From Planctomycetota bacterium (GTDB taxonomy: Bacteria > Planctomycetota > Phycisphaerae > WQYP01): a stretch of DNA of 10,427 bases. A program made the position numbers and the translations under genes. How positions within the stretch are numbered: position 1 is the first letter of the stretch; the number at the start of each line of letters is the position of its first letter. The DNA is taken from contig JAKAZF010000043.1 of the NCBI GenBank assembly GCA_021826605.1, positions 1-10,427 on the forward strand, read 5' to 3'. This document shows positions 1 to 7,439 of this stretch, piece by piece. The notes below the pieces were generated by a model. It worked only from the letters and a program-made list of their open reading frames with translations, did not search any database and had not been told where the DNA came from.

Positions 1-711
1 TTTGTATGCGCTGCGAAAGGCTATAAACTGACGCTTTACATGCCCGAAAGCATGTCCTTGGAACGCCGCAAACTCCTGCGGATCATGGGTGCGAACCTGG
101 TGCTTACGCCGGCGGCTGAAGGTATGCCGGGGGCCATTCGACGGTGCAATGAGGCTGCTGCCACTGACAAAAATGCCATTATTGCCCAGCAGTTTGAAAA
201 TCCCGCCAATGTTGCAATTCACGAAAAAACCACCGCCGAAGAAATCTGGAATGATACGGACGGCAAAGTGGATTGTCTGGTTTCAGCGGTAGGCACGGGC
301 GGTACGATCAGCGGAGTTGCCGGCGTCATTAAAAAGCGCAATCCGAATTTCAAGGCCATTGCTGTGGAACCCACGGGTTCACCGGTTATCACGCAGTGCA
401 AGGCCGGGCAGCCGCTGAAGCCAGGGCCGCATAAAATTCAGGGGGCCGGGGCAGGCTTTATTCCAAAAAATCTGCATGTTGACTTGGTCGATGAAGTCAT
501 TCAAGTTACTAATGAAGAAGCCTTTGAATGGGCCCGCCGCCTGGCGCGGGAAGAAGGCATTCTTGCAGGCATCAGTTCCGGAGCCAATATGTGGGCTGCG
601 GCACAAGTGGCTGCCCGTCCGGAGATGAAGGGGAAAATTATCGTTGCCGTCATGTGCTCCACGGGCGAACGTTATATCAGTACCGCCATGTATGAAGGGT
701 TGGACGTGTAA
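1..711 (+). CDS. cysK: Cysteine synthase (O-acetylserine sulfhydrylase), 5'-truncated by the window edge
   Basis: This PLP enzyme makes cysteine from O-acetylserine and sulfide in the cytoplasm. The frame is open from base 1, so the first visible ATG (base 40) is internal and the true start lies outside the window. Of a usual protein of about 310 residues, the last 236 are present. Visible marks, counted from the first codon: the fold-type II segment around [16 protein letters not shown] (21-36), the phosphate-binding loop GTGGT (98-102), [12 protein letters not shown] (145-156), the substrate-side GISSGAN (190-196) and STGERYIST (220-228), which ends the PLP pocket. The Schiff-base lysine and the TSGNTG-type loop would be in the missing N-terminal part of about 70-75 residues. 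The GISSGA and GERY(I/L)ST signatures favour CysK/CysM over cystathionine beta-synthase or threonine synthase, and CysK over CysM is a judgement from overall likeness. It is convergent with the HD-GYP gene, with only 50 bases between the stop codons. Confidence 0.9.
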   Translation, partial: FVCAAKGYKLTLYMPESMSLERRKLLRIMGANLVLTPAAEGMPGAIRRCNEAAATDKNAIIAQQFENPANVAIHEKTTAEEIWNDTDGKVDCLVSAVGTGGTISGVAGVIKKRNPNFKAIAVEPTGSPVITQCKAGQPLKPGPHKIQGAGAGFIPKNLHVDLVDEVIQVTNEEAFEWARRLAREEGILAGISSGANMWAAAQVAARPEMKGKIIVAVMCSTGERYISTAMYEGLDV

Positions 712-761
712 AGCCGGGCTTTCCACGATACAGCTAAGCCAATTCAAGCCCTGCGCAATAG

Positions 762-1814
762 CTACCAATTCCAAGTGTCCTGACGGGCGTTGAGAATTTG
801 GCGGCGGGCATCTTCGGCTTCCCGGAAGTGCTTTTGGACTTCCAGTATTTCCGATTCCCGATCAAAGAATGCCTCCACCACGCGCGGGCTGAACTGCCGG
901 CCGCTTTCGCTGCGGATAACACCACAGGCATGTTCATGGCTCTGCGCCGCTTTATAAACCCGCCGGGAAGTAATCGCGTCATAAAGGTCAGCCAATGCCA
1001 TAATCCGCCCGGCCCATGGAATCTGCTCACCTGCCAACCCTTTCGGATAGCCGCGACCGTCATGGCGCTCGTGATGCGTGGCGGCGATGTCACGGGCCAT
1101 TTCCAGAAATTCCGCCTCCGGATAACTCTGCAACACTTCGTCCAGAGTGGATGCTCCAATCGCCGAGTGACGCTTCATGATTTCATACTCATCGAGGGTC
1201 AGCTTGCCGGGTTTCAGCAGAATGGCATCCGGGATTGCGACTTTGCCAATGTCATGCAGAGGGCTTGTATCATAGAGCATTTGCACAAAATCAGCATGAA
1301 TTGTCTGCGCCAGTTCAGATCGTTGTGAAAGTTGTTCGGCGATAATCTTCACATAATTGCGCGTGCGTTCCAAATGCAGCCCGGTTTCCTGATCCCGTGA
1401 TTCAGCCAGTCGTGCCAACGCAAAAATTGTCACATCCCGCGTTTCCAATGATAGCGCGCGTTCTCCGGCTTTGATTCGGGCTACGAGTTCCCCGGTGTCA
1501 AATGGCTTGGACATGAAATCATCGGCGCCGGCGGCAATTCCCTCCGCCGCATCCACCGGGTCATCACGCGAGCTTAAAATAATTACGTATACATACCTGC
1601 TAAGTTTACGCTTCCGAATCGCCCGGCACAGCTCGATACCGTCCATGGCATCCATCATCCAATCCGTAATGACCATGCGAATCGGGAACTGGGCCAACCG
1701 GGTCAGAGCTGTCGCCCCGCTGGTTGTTGTAATTACGTCGTGACCGAAGTTCTCTAATGCTACGCGGATCATCTCCAGTGCGATCGGGTCATCATCAATG
1801 GCAAGAATTTTCAT
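762..1814 (-). CDS. Response regulator with HD-GYP cyclic-di-GMP phosphodiesterase domain (RpfG-like)
   Basis: This 350-residue protein has a receiver domain (about 1-120) joined to an HD-GYP domain (about 125-325). Receiver residues seen: acidic pair D7/D8 within DDD, phospho-acceptor D51 in VITDWMMDAMDG and K103 in SKPFD. HD-GYP residues seen: H147, H187-D188 in SPLHDIGK, H216, H247-H248 and D252GRGYP257, so the metal-binding set and the GYP motif look intact. HD-GYP enzymes of this kind hydrolyse cyclic-di-GMP, and the receiver should control the activity by phosphorylation. An in-frame start 8 codons upstream (1838) would overlap the end of the kinase gene. I chose the ATG at 1814 because AAGGAG precedes it by about 9 bases and the protein then begins MKILAIDDD, the normal start of a receiver. 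The start is 4 bases after the kinase stop, so the genes are co-transcribed and probably translationally coupled. The C-terminal tail (about 326-350) is charged and of unknown role. Confidence 0.92.
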   Translation of the reverse strand: MKILAIDDDPIALEMIRVALENFGHDVITTTSGATALTRLAQFPIRMVITDWMMDAMDGIELCRAIRKRKLSRYVYVIILSSRDDPVDAAEGIAAGADDFMSKPFDTGELVARIKAGERALSLETRDVTIFALARLAESRDQETGLHLERTRNYVKIIAEQLSQRSELAQTIHADFVQMLYDTSPLHDIGKVAIPDAILLKPGKLTLDEYEIMKRHSAIGASTLDEVLQSYPEAEFLEMARDIAATHHERHDGRGYPKGLAGEQIPWAGRIMALADLYDAITSRRVYKAAQSHEHACGVIRSESGRQFSPRVVEAFFDRESEILEVQKHFREAEDARRQILNARQDTWNW

Positions 1815-1818
1815 ATTA

Positions 1819-4791
1819 TTAAACTCCTTCGTCCGCACTGATTTTGCCGGCCGCTGCCAGCCGCTTTGTCAGATACTCTATACATCGGATCATTTCGGTC
1901 TGAACTTTGTTCCTCGCCGCCCTGGCCTGATCTTCAGATTCGTGATCGCGACAGATAGCCTCCATATCCGCGGCGGCTTGTCGCAGGGCTTCGGCAAAGA
2001 GACATGCGGCCGTACCCTTGATGCCGTGTGCGGCGCGTCGCGCGGAGTCCCAATCCGGCGCAATCATGCTGGCATTGAGTTTTTCCATCTGCTGCCGCCC
2101 CTGTCCGAGAAATTGTTCCAATAACCGCTCCATGATTTTCGGATCTTTAGGGAAATACGCGCCCAAGCGCTTAAAATCAAACGGTTCGGAAGGCGAAACT
2201 GTGTGATCGGGCAAAGAATCGGATTCGTCCGCGTGCGCCATGGGCAATCCCGCCGTCGGCGAAGGGAGATGTGGATTTTCGATTAGCGCGGTCAGAGTGT
2301 GCGTCAATTCAATACGATCCAGCGGTTTGGTCAGGAAAGCGTCCATGCCGGCTTCCAGTGAATTTCGGCGATCCAAGCCTGTAGCATTGGCGGTCAGTGC
2401 GATGATCGGGATCCGGCGTTTTCCAAAACTGCTGAATACCGATCCGGTTGATTCAAGCTGTCGAATTGCGGCCGCCGTTTCAAAACCATCCATCATCGGC
2501 ATCAGACAGTCCATAAGGATCACGGCATAGCTCTGTTTTTCCAGTGCCTCAAGGCATTCGTAGCCGTTGCTGACAACATCACATGACAGCCTCAATCCCG
2601 AAAGTACCTCCCGAATGACAAATTGATTGATTTCATTATCCTCCGCCACCAGCACCTTTGTTCCCTGATAACCGGCCGGCAATTGAATTTTTGCGGTTGG
2701 TTCCAACTGTGAATGACTGGTTGCCGCGGAATTGTCATTGACCAGCCGCATGAGAAGATCAAACAACTGTGACTGTCGGACCGGTTTGGCCAAAACCCCC
2801 GCAAGTCCGAAATGTCGTTGAATATCGGGGCTGATTTGTGTGTCCGGTCTGGCCAGTACGATAATACCGGGAATCCGAGCCTCGGTTTGCGCCTGAAGTA
2901 ATCCGGCGATTTCCAATGCGTTAAGTTCCGGGGGCTGATGCTCCACAAACAGCACATCAAAGGGGTGATCGGTGTTGGTCCGCAGCAGTCGGTTGCAGGC
3001 TTCCACTGTGGCAACCGTCTCAACTTCAATTTTCCAGTACTGCAATTGATGCTGGAGTTTATCCCGCCGGAAGCCGCTGGCCATTAACAGTAAAATCCGC
3101 TGCCGATGCAAGGCTTCCGGTATCGCTTCCGCGTCCAGCCAGACTGATTTCCGGCACTCCAGTGGAACAGTGAACCAGAACGTGCTGCCTTGGTTTAGCC
3201 GGCTGTGAACCTCAATTTTCCCACCCATTAACTCAACAAGCTGTCGGCTGATGGCCAATCCCAATCCGGTTCCGCCATGGACCTTGTTGCCGATGTGATG
3301 GGCCTGCGAAAAGGCGTTAAAGAGCTTTGCAGCGTCCTCCGGTGCGATACCCATGCCGGTATCATGAACTTCAAATCGCGCCAGGATGCGCCCGTCCGCC
3401 ATAGCCTCCGCGGAAAGTTTAACCCACACTTCACCCTTATCCGTAAATTTGATCGCGTTACCGATCAGATTCATCAGCACCTGCCGCAGCCGCACAGGAT
3501 CACCGCGCACCATGGATGGAATATCCGGCGCAATGTCGTAACCGAGTTCCAGTTTTTTTCTCATCGCGGAAGCCAGCATGAGATATACCGTATCTTCCGT
3601 GCCGGTGCGCAGGTCAAAGTCAATGAGTTCCAGTTCCATCCGGCCGGCTTCGATTTTGGAAAAATCCAGAATATCCCTTATGACCGCCAGCAGCGCATCA
3701 GCACTGATGCGGGCCACCTGTGTATAACTGCGCTGTTGCCCATCCAACGACGTTTCCGCCAGCAGTTCCATCATGGAAATAACACCATGGAGAGGCGTGC
3801 GGATTTCATGGCTCATGTTCGCCAGGAACTGTGATTTGACGCGTGCCGAGTCCTCGGCCGCCGCTTTTGCGATTTCCAGTGCGGATTTAGCCTGTTCCAG
3901 TCTCTGCATGGTCTGCTGTCGCTGCTCATTGAGTCGATCCAAAATAAGTGCCGCCGCCCAAACCAAAACGCAAAATACAATAATCTGCAGCACCACTGCC
4001 GTGGCCGCCGAGGCGGGCATTCCGGAAATGTGCAGCCGATATTCGCAGAAGATTCTCAGCCAACCGAGAAATATCGGAAAAACAATCAACGGTGGAAGCA
4101 GCCGCCGCAGGATCATTCCGCCGGGACTGCCTTTAATAAATTGCCGGATGATCGGAATGTGCTCGTCGAGTGCTGAAATTCCCGCCAGTAATAGCAGCAT
4201 GGCGGCCGCCGTGTGCATGGCTGTGGGTATATATTCGCCGCGCACATTGGTACCGAAAACCGTAAACAGATAATTAGCAACGCCGTAAAGCCCCGTTAAC
4301 AATAATCCAACTGCAGCCACGCCGGTAAGATGCCGCGTGAATGTTTTCCGCCAGACCACGCTGCTGACGCCCAGCCCGCCAAATAACAATCCCAAGGCAG
4401 TATTCGGTGCCATACGGTTGGGCGCAAATGGTACTTTGACAAGCTCTTGAGCAAATAGAATCGAATCGATGTGCAAATTCTCCGCGCCCAAATACGCCGC
4501 CAATCGTAGCGTGGCGACAATCACGACCACTGCTCCAATGGCGGTCATTTCCCAATTCTGCGCCAATGTTGTTTCAGGATGAAGAGCGAGAAAAACAATC
4601 GGGATTGCAAGAGCGAAAAAACAGAGAGCCACTGCGGGATTCATCGGAATCATGCCCGGCAGCACGCTGGTTAGCGCCAGTGATCCAGAGTACCATCCTG
4701 CCAATACCAGCAGGCTTATCGCACAGATCAATGCACTGGAGCAGAGGCTGATGCAGTGCAGGCGGGTCAGAGGCTTGTTTTGCAGGTCCAT
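1819..4791 (-). CDS. Membrane hybrid sensor histidine kinase with two receivers and HPt (RpfC/BarA-like architecture)
   Basis: This 990-residue kinase begins with about eight hydrophobic segments (roughly 10-33, 50-70, 81-100, 128-147, 156-178, 188-206, 229-249, 261-284) and has no large periplasmic domain. A short coiled-coil-like linker (285-318) leads to HisKA, with phospho-His H328 in SHEIRTPL. The ATPase domain has an N-box (N445, NLIGNAIKFT), G1 (D477TGMGI) and G2 (GGTGLGLAI, 506-514). Receiver 1 (about 565-682) is degenerate: E617 stands where Asp is expected and the N-terminal acidic pair is missing, although K669 is kept. Receiver 2 (about 712-838) is intact, with EDN, D761 in LMDCLMPMMDG and K822. 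The HPt domain (about 870-980) has H922 in AHGIKGTAA. The expected relay is H328 to D761 to H922, then the downstream regulator. The start has AGAGGA 9 bases upstream. The signal is unknown. Domain calls are firm, while pairing with the adjacent HD-GYP regulator is inferred from the operon. Confidence 0.93.
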   Translation of the reverse strand: MDLQNKPLTRLHCISLCSSALICAISLLVLAGWYSGSLALTSVLPGMIPMNPAVALCFFALAIPIVFLALHPETTLAQNWEMTAIGAVVVIVATLRLAAYLGAENLHIDSILFAQELVKVPFAPNRMAPNTALGLLFGGLGVSSVVWRKTFTRHLTGVAAVGLLLTGLYGVANYLFTVFGTNVRGEYIPTAMHTAAAMLLLLAGISALDEHIPIIRQFIKGSPGGMILRRLLPPLIVFPIFLGWLRIFCEYRLHISGMPASAATAVVLQIIVFCVLVWAAALILDRLNEQRQQTMQRLEQAKSALEIAKAAAEDSARVKSQFLANMSHEIRTPLHGVISMMELLAETSLDGQQRSYTQVARISADALLAVIRDILDFSKIEAGRMELELIDFDLRTGTEDTVYLMLASAMRKKLELGYDIAPDIPSMVRGDPVRLRQVLMNLIGNAIKFTDKGEVWVKLSAEAMADGRILARFEVHDTGMGIAPEDAAKLFNAFSQAHHIGNKVHGGTGLGLAISRQLVELMGGKIEVHSRLNQGSTFWFTVPLECRKSVWLDAEAIPEALHRQRILLLMASGFRRDKLQHQLQYWKIEVETVATVEACNRLLRTNTDHPFDVLFVEHQPPELNALEIAGLLQAQTEARIPGIIVLARPDTQISPDIQRHFGLAGVLAKPVRQSQLFDLLMRLVNDNSAATSHSQLEPTAKIQLPAGYQGTKVLVAEDNEINQFVIREVLSGLRLSCDVVSNGYECLEALEKQSYAVILMDCLMPMMDGFETAAAIRQLESTGSVFSSFGKRRIPIIALTANATGLDRRNSLEAGMDAFLTKPLDRIELTHTLTALIENPHLPSPTAGLPMAHADESDSLPDHTVSPSEPFDFKRLGAYFPKDPKIMERLLEQFLGQGRQQMEKLNASMIAPDWDSARRAAHGIKGTAACLFAEALRQAAADMEAICRDHESEDQARAARNKVQTEMIRCIEYLTKRLAAAGKISADEGV

Positions 4792-4948
4792 CGTCCCGTG
4801 TCCTCTTGTGGCCTTGACGTCAGTTTGCCTGAAGCGCCCCCTCTTCGATTCACCACAAACTGCGCAAACAACTTGCGGCTGCGCGTGATATTCCCGGGCG
4901 GGTTGCAGTATCGTAAAAAGATCATCGCGAACCGTTCATCACTACGCC

Positions 4949-4954
4949 ATTATA
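4949..4954 (-). promoter_or_regulatory. Possible -10 box of a promoter for the kinase/HD-GYP operon
   Basis: The minus strand reads a perfect TATAAT here, in an AT-rich stretch between the tRNA gene and the kinase start. No good -35 box lies 16-18 bases upstream: TGGCAA at 18-base spacing matches TTGACA at only three positions. Transcription would start near 4942, giving a leader of about 150 bases before the ATG at 4791. Read-through from the tRNA-Ala promoter on the same strand is an alternative source of transcript. The rest of 4792-5007 shows nothing gene-like. Confidence 0.45.
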
Positions 4955-5007
4955 CGCATATAGGAATAAGGATTGCCAGTAAATTGTTTCGGATTGTCTT
5001 TTACGAA

Positions 5008-5080
5008 TGGAGACGACCGGGATCGAACCGGCAACCCCTGCCTTGCAAAGGCAGTGCTCTCCCAATTGAGCTACGTCCCC
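5008..5080 (-). tRNA. tRNA-Ala (anticodon TGC)
   Basis: Read on the minus strand, 73 bases fold into a complete cloverleaf: a 7-bp acceptor stem GGGGACG/CGTCTCC with one G-T pair, D stem GCTC/GAGC with loop AATTGGGA, anticodon stem CTGCC/GGCAG with loop TTTGCAA, variable loop GGGTT and T stem GCCGG/CCGGT with loop TTCGATC. The discriminator base is A. The anticodon TGC reads alanine GCN codons. The 3' CCA is not encoded (the next bases are TTC), so it must be added by CCA transferase. It stands alone, with no other tRNA gene in the window. Confidence 0.97.
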
Positions 5081-5090
5081 AAGACTGTCC

Positions 5091-5118
5091 ATAGTACCAA
5101 ACACTTGCGCTAAGGCAA
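5091..5118 (-). promoter_or_regulatory. Possible sigma-70-type promoter of the tRNA-Ala gene
   Basis: On the minus strand TTGCCT (5118-5113, 4 of 6 to TTGACA) and TACTAT (5096-5091, 4 of 6 to TATAAT) are 16 bases apart. A start near 5085 would lie just before the mature tRNA 5' end at 5080. The match is modest, but the placement is what a tRNA promoter should have. Confidence 0.45.
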
Positions 5119-5471
5119 GAGGTTGGCACTATATTTGATTGGGATTTCAACCGGCCGGCATGGCCATCGCTACCGGTTCCAGCGTTATTTTAGCGAATTC
5201 AACCCCGATCCCACCTGCCTATTATACAGGCACATAAAAATCATAAAATGACATCCCTATCTCATTTCGACTAATTATCAGGCAATGGGCCGCTTTAAGA
5301 GTTAGTCGGTTGCCAAGAATTTCGGCAGCAACAGGGGACGGAATAGTTGTGCACTTCCATCCCGAATTTATTCTATAACTTATTATGGTATAAACAGTTA
5401 CAAATTTTGTTAGACCACGATTTATAGGGGACATTTCCGTGTTCGCCAATTTTTTCAACAGGTATTACCAC

Positions 5472-5498
5472 TTGCGCACGGCGTTTGCATAGTACAAT
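5472..5498 (+). promoter_or_regulatory. Possible sigma-70-type promoter of the sigma-54 activator gene
   Basis: TACAAT (5493-5498) matches TATAAT at five of six positions. TTGCGC (5472-5477) lies 15 bases upstream and matches TTGACA only in its first three bases, so the -35 box is weak. A start near 5505 would give a leader of about 165 bases before the ATG at 5671, beginning almost exactly at the first hairpin of the structured stretch. Confidence 0.4.
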
Positions 5499-5502
5499 AG
5501 CA

Positions 5503-5661
5503 TCCGACGATTATCGGAGAGGTTCCCAAGAGCCTACCCGAGGAATGATCGGGATTGCGACTGCTCGGAAAGGCTCCTGGTGGTTGGCGGCGGCAGGCCC
5601 GGGCGGAAGGTGTTGGACGCTCGAACGTGCGGAAGGAATTTGCCGTTTGCGATAACGGAGG
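5503..5661 (+). promoter_or_regulatory. Hairpin-rich 5' leader of the sigma-54 activator gene, possible cis-regulatory RNA
   Basis: Several helices can be drawn by eye. Hairpin A is TCCGA/TCGGA (5503-5507 with 5514-5518). Helix B is CCAAGAGCCT with AGGCTCCTGG (5526-5535 with 5571-5580, nine of ten pairs). It is continued after a 2x2 internal loop by CCGAG/CTCGG (5538-5542 with 5564-5568). An alternative inner hairpin, CCCGA/TCGGG (5537-5541 with 5549-5553), excludes that inner stem. Hairpin C, CCGTT/AACGG (5643-5647 with 5654-5658), takes in the first two bases of the GGAGG ribosome binding site. I recognise no riboswitch or known ncRNA consensus here, including SRP, RNase P, 6S and the glutamine, SAH, glycine and cyclic-di-GMP types. 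Confidence 0.4.
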
Positions 5662-5670
5662 TTGAATTTG

Positions 5671-7290
5671 ATGGATCGCGCCGAACTTGAACTTACGATT
5701 CTTACCGAAATAGGCCGCGTGCTATCGTCGGGCTTGGATCTGCACGCCGTTTTTGATCAGACCATGCGCGTTCTCGCAGATCGATTGGGCATGGAGCGCG
5801 GCTCCATGGTACTTCTGGATTCCGCCACGGGAAAATTGCAGATAGAGGCGGCTTTGGGTCTGACCGCCAATGAAATTCAGCGCGGCCGATATGACGTCGG
5901 CGAAGGCATCACCGGGCAGGTGGTGGCCACGGGCAAGCCGCGTATGGTTGCCGACATCAGTAAGGAAATTCAATTTCTCAATCGCACCGGTGCCCGCGTG
6001 CCTGTGCCGGGCCGTGTGACCAGCTTTATCTGCGTGCCGATTCTTATTGAATCCAAAGCGTGCGGAGCACTTTCGGTTGATAAACAGTTTGTTGACGACG
6101 AAACGCTTCATTATGATCAGCGACTGCTGGAAATTATTACCGCTTTTATTGCCCAAGCCATTAAAATAAATTCCATCGTCGCCACTGAACGTGAAGAATG
6201 GCTGGAAGAACGGCGGCAGCTTCGCAGCACCCTGCAAAGCAAATACAAATTTGACAATATCATCGGCAGTTCACCGACCATGCTGGAAGTTTTTGACACC
6301 GTAGCTCAGGTGGCGGTGAGCAGGGCCACCGTATTACTGTTGGGTGAAACCGGCACCGGCAAGGAATTAATTGCCAAAGCCATTCATTTTAATTCTAACC
6401 GGGTTGATAAACCGTTTATCCGCATGAACTGCGGAGCTTTAACCGGCACGCTGCTGGAATCAGAACTTTTCGGCCACATCAAAGGAAGTTTTACCGGCGC
6501 TATTCGCGATAAGATCGGCCGCTTTGAAGCGGCCCATACCGGCACACTGTTCCTTGATGAAATCGGTACGCTGGATACCAGCTTACAGGTAAAACTGTTG
6601 CGCGTTTTGCAGGAGCGTGAATTTGAACGCGTTGGCGATACGCGTACCATTCGCGTGGATGTCCGGATCATCGCGGCCACCAATTTAAGTCTGCAGGATG
6701 AAGTTGCCAAAGGGAAGTTCCGGGAGGATTTATTTTATCGCCTCAACGTGGTGACCATTAATTTGCCTGCGCTGCGGAATCGCCGTGAGGATATTCCCAA
6801 GCTCATCGACTTTTTCTTTGATAAGTTCAATGCGGAAAATGGAAAAAATCTTAATAAAATCAGCCGGGAACTGGTCAATATATTTGTCCGCTACCCATGG
6901 CCGGGCAATGTGCGTGAACTGGAAAATGCCATGGAACGCGCTGTGGTTCTAAGCCGCGGGGACACGCTCACCGAGGACCTGCTGCCCACCGCCATTCGCG
7001 CGTTTGCCCAACAGGGCCGAGCCAGTATCGCCAGCGAAGATCTCGACGGTATTGTGCATCGCCTGGCTGATCAGGCCATCAGCGAATATGCCCTGCGTGA
7101 AGGTCAAATTTATGATCTGGTCATTGATCAGGTGGAAAAGGCCTTACTGGAAAAAGCTTTGCAGCGGTGTGGCGACGTGAAAATAAAAGCTGCGGACTTT
7201 TTAGGTATTAACCGCAACACCCTGAACAAAAAAGTCAAGGAAATGGGCATTGAATCCAGCGAGTTGCCCGAAGCCGGCCATTCCACGTGA
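5671..7290 (+). CDS. Sigma-54-dependent transcriptional activator, NifA-type (GAF, AAA+, Fis-type HTH)
   Basis: This 539-residue enhancer-binding protein starts with a GAF sensor domain (about 1-175), has a short linker with the charged stretch EREEWLEERRQLR (173-185), and then the sigma-54-interacting AAA+ domain (about 193-440). Visible motifs: Walker A GETGTGKE (225-232), the sigma-54 contact loop GSFTGA (272-277, usually GAFTGA), Walker B GTLFLDE (291-297), FREDLFYRL (350-358) and YPWPGNVRELEN (408-419). A Fis-type helix-turn-helix lies at about 500-523 (AADFLGINRNTLNKK). It should remodel sigma-54 holoenzyme at -24/-12 promoters in response to a small molecule or partner bound by the GAF domain. 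The ATG at 5671 is chosen because GGAGG ends 9 bases upstream. An in-frame TTG at 5662 directly abuts that site and is unlikely. The layout matches NifA, but no nif gene is in view. The convergent glutamine synthetase makes control of nitrogen assimilation the best guess. Confidence 0.93.
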   Translation: MDRAELELTILTEIGRVLSSGLDLHAVFDQTMRVLADRLGMERGSMVLLDSATGKLQIEAALGLTANEIQRGRYDVGEGITGQVVATGKPRMVADISKEIQFLNRTGARVPVPGRVTSFICVPILIESKACGALSVDKQFVDDETLHYDQRLLEIITAFIAQAIKINSIVATEREEWLEERRQLRSTLQSKYKFDNIIGSSPTMLEVFDTVAQVAVSRATVLLLGETGTGKELIAKAIHFNSNRVDKPFIRMNCGALTGTLLESELFGHIKGSFTGAIRDKIGRFEAAHTGTLFLDEIGTLDTSLQVKLLRVLQEREFERVGDTRTIRVDVRIIAATNLSLQDEVAKGKFREDLFYRLNVVTINLPALRNRREDIPKLIDFFFDKFNAENGKNLNKISRELVNIFVRYPWPGNVRELENAMERAVVLSRGDTLTEDLLPTAIRAFAQQGRASIASEDLDGIVHRLADQAISEYALREGQIYDLVIDQVEKALLEKALQRCGDVKIKAADFLGINRNTLNKKVKEMGIESSELPEAGHST

Positions 7291-7382
7291 AAGCTGTAAC
7301 CGCAGAAACTCTCGCCGCGCGTCGGCAATATCAACCCTGATTTATGGGCTTGGCAGCACTGGACGACCAAGCCTCAAAAAGA

Positions 7383-7412
7383 AAAGGGTCGATCCTTGCG
7401 GATCGACCCTTT
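7383..7412. terminator. Bidirectional Rho-independent terminator between convergent genes
   Basis: A perfect 13-bp stem, AAAGGGTCGATCC with GGATCGACCCTTT, closes a TTGC loop. On the minus strand it is followed by a T-rich run (TTTTCTTTTT), a strong terminator about 30 bases after the glutamine synthetase stop. On the plus strand the tail TTTGACTTTTA is weaker but could end the activator transcript, whose stop codon is about 90 bases upstream. Confidence 0.9.
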
Positions 7413-7439
7413 GACTTTTACTACTTCAGATGAAATGCC

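Larger units (their letters stand above)
5081..5670. other. 590-base gap without a convincing gene, between tRNA-Ala and the sigma-54 activator gene
   Basis: Three parts can be told apart. Bases 5081-5160 hold the tRNA promoter (-) and a weak sigma-54-like element (+). Bases 5160-5460 are more AT-rich and show no gene I trust. A 78-codon frame on the minus strand starting with TTG at 5458 is open, but it has no ribosome binding site and no recognisable protein features. Bases 5471-5670 hold the likely promoter and a hairpin-rich leader of the downstream activator gene. Confidence 0.6.

Noticed and set aside
710..722. Small inverted repeat AAAGC/GCTTT after the cysK stop
   Set aside because: It has a five-pair stem with a three-base loop and no T-run. 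This is too weak to call a terminator between cysK and the HD-GYP gene.
3277..3834. A 185-codon plus-strand frame opposite the kinase's ATPase and HisKA region
   Set aside because: It is antisense to strongly conserved kinase motifs, with His/Arg-rich low-information translation. It is a shadow of the real gene.
5008..5080. tRNA gene as a possible integration site for a mobile element
   Set aside because: I found no second copy of the tRNA 3' end in the window and no integrase gene.
5153..5164. GGCCGGCATGG resembling the start of an HDV-type ribozyme
   Set aside because: The downstream strand needed to close the ribozyme's first helix and the conserved catalytic core are not present.
5333..5432. 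AGGGGAC occurring twice (5333-5339 and 5426-5432) in the AT-rich gap, reminiscent of flanks of REP-associated transposases
   Set aside because: Only seven bases are shared and the flanks differ. No transposase remnant is readable nearby.
5222..5458. A 78-codon minus-strand frame starting with TTG
   Set aside because: It has no ribosome binding site, no recognisable domain and no promoter of its own. Composition is unlike the neighbouring genes. It is kept only as part of the gap description.
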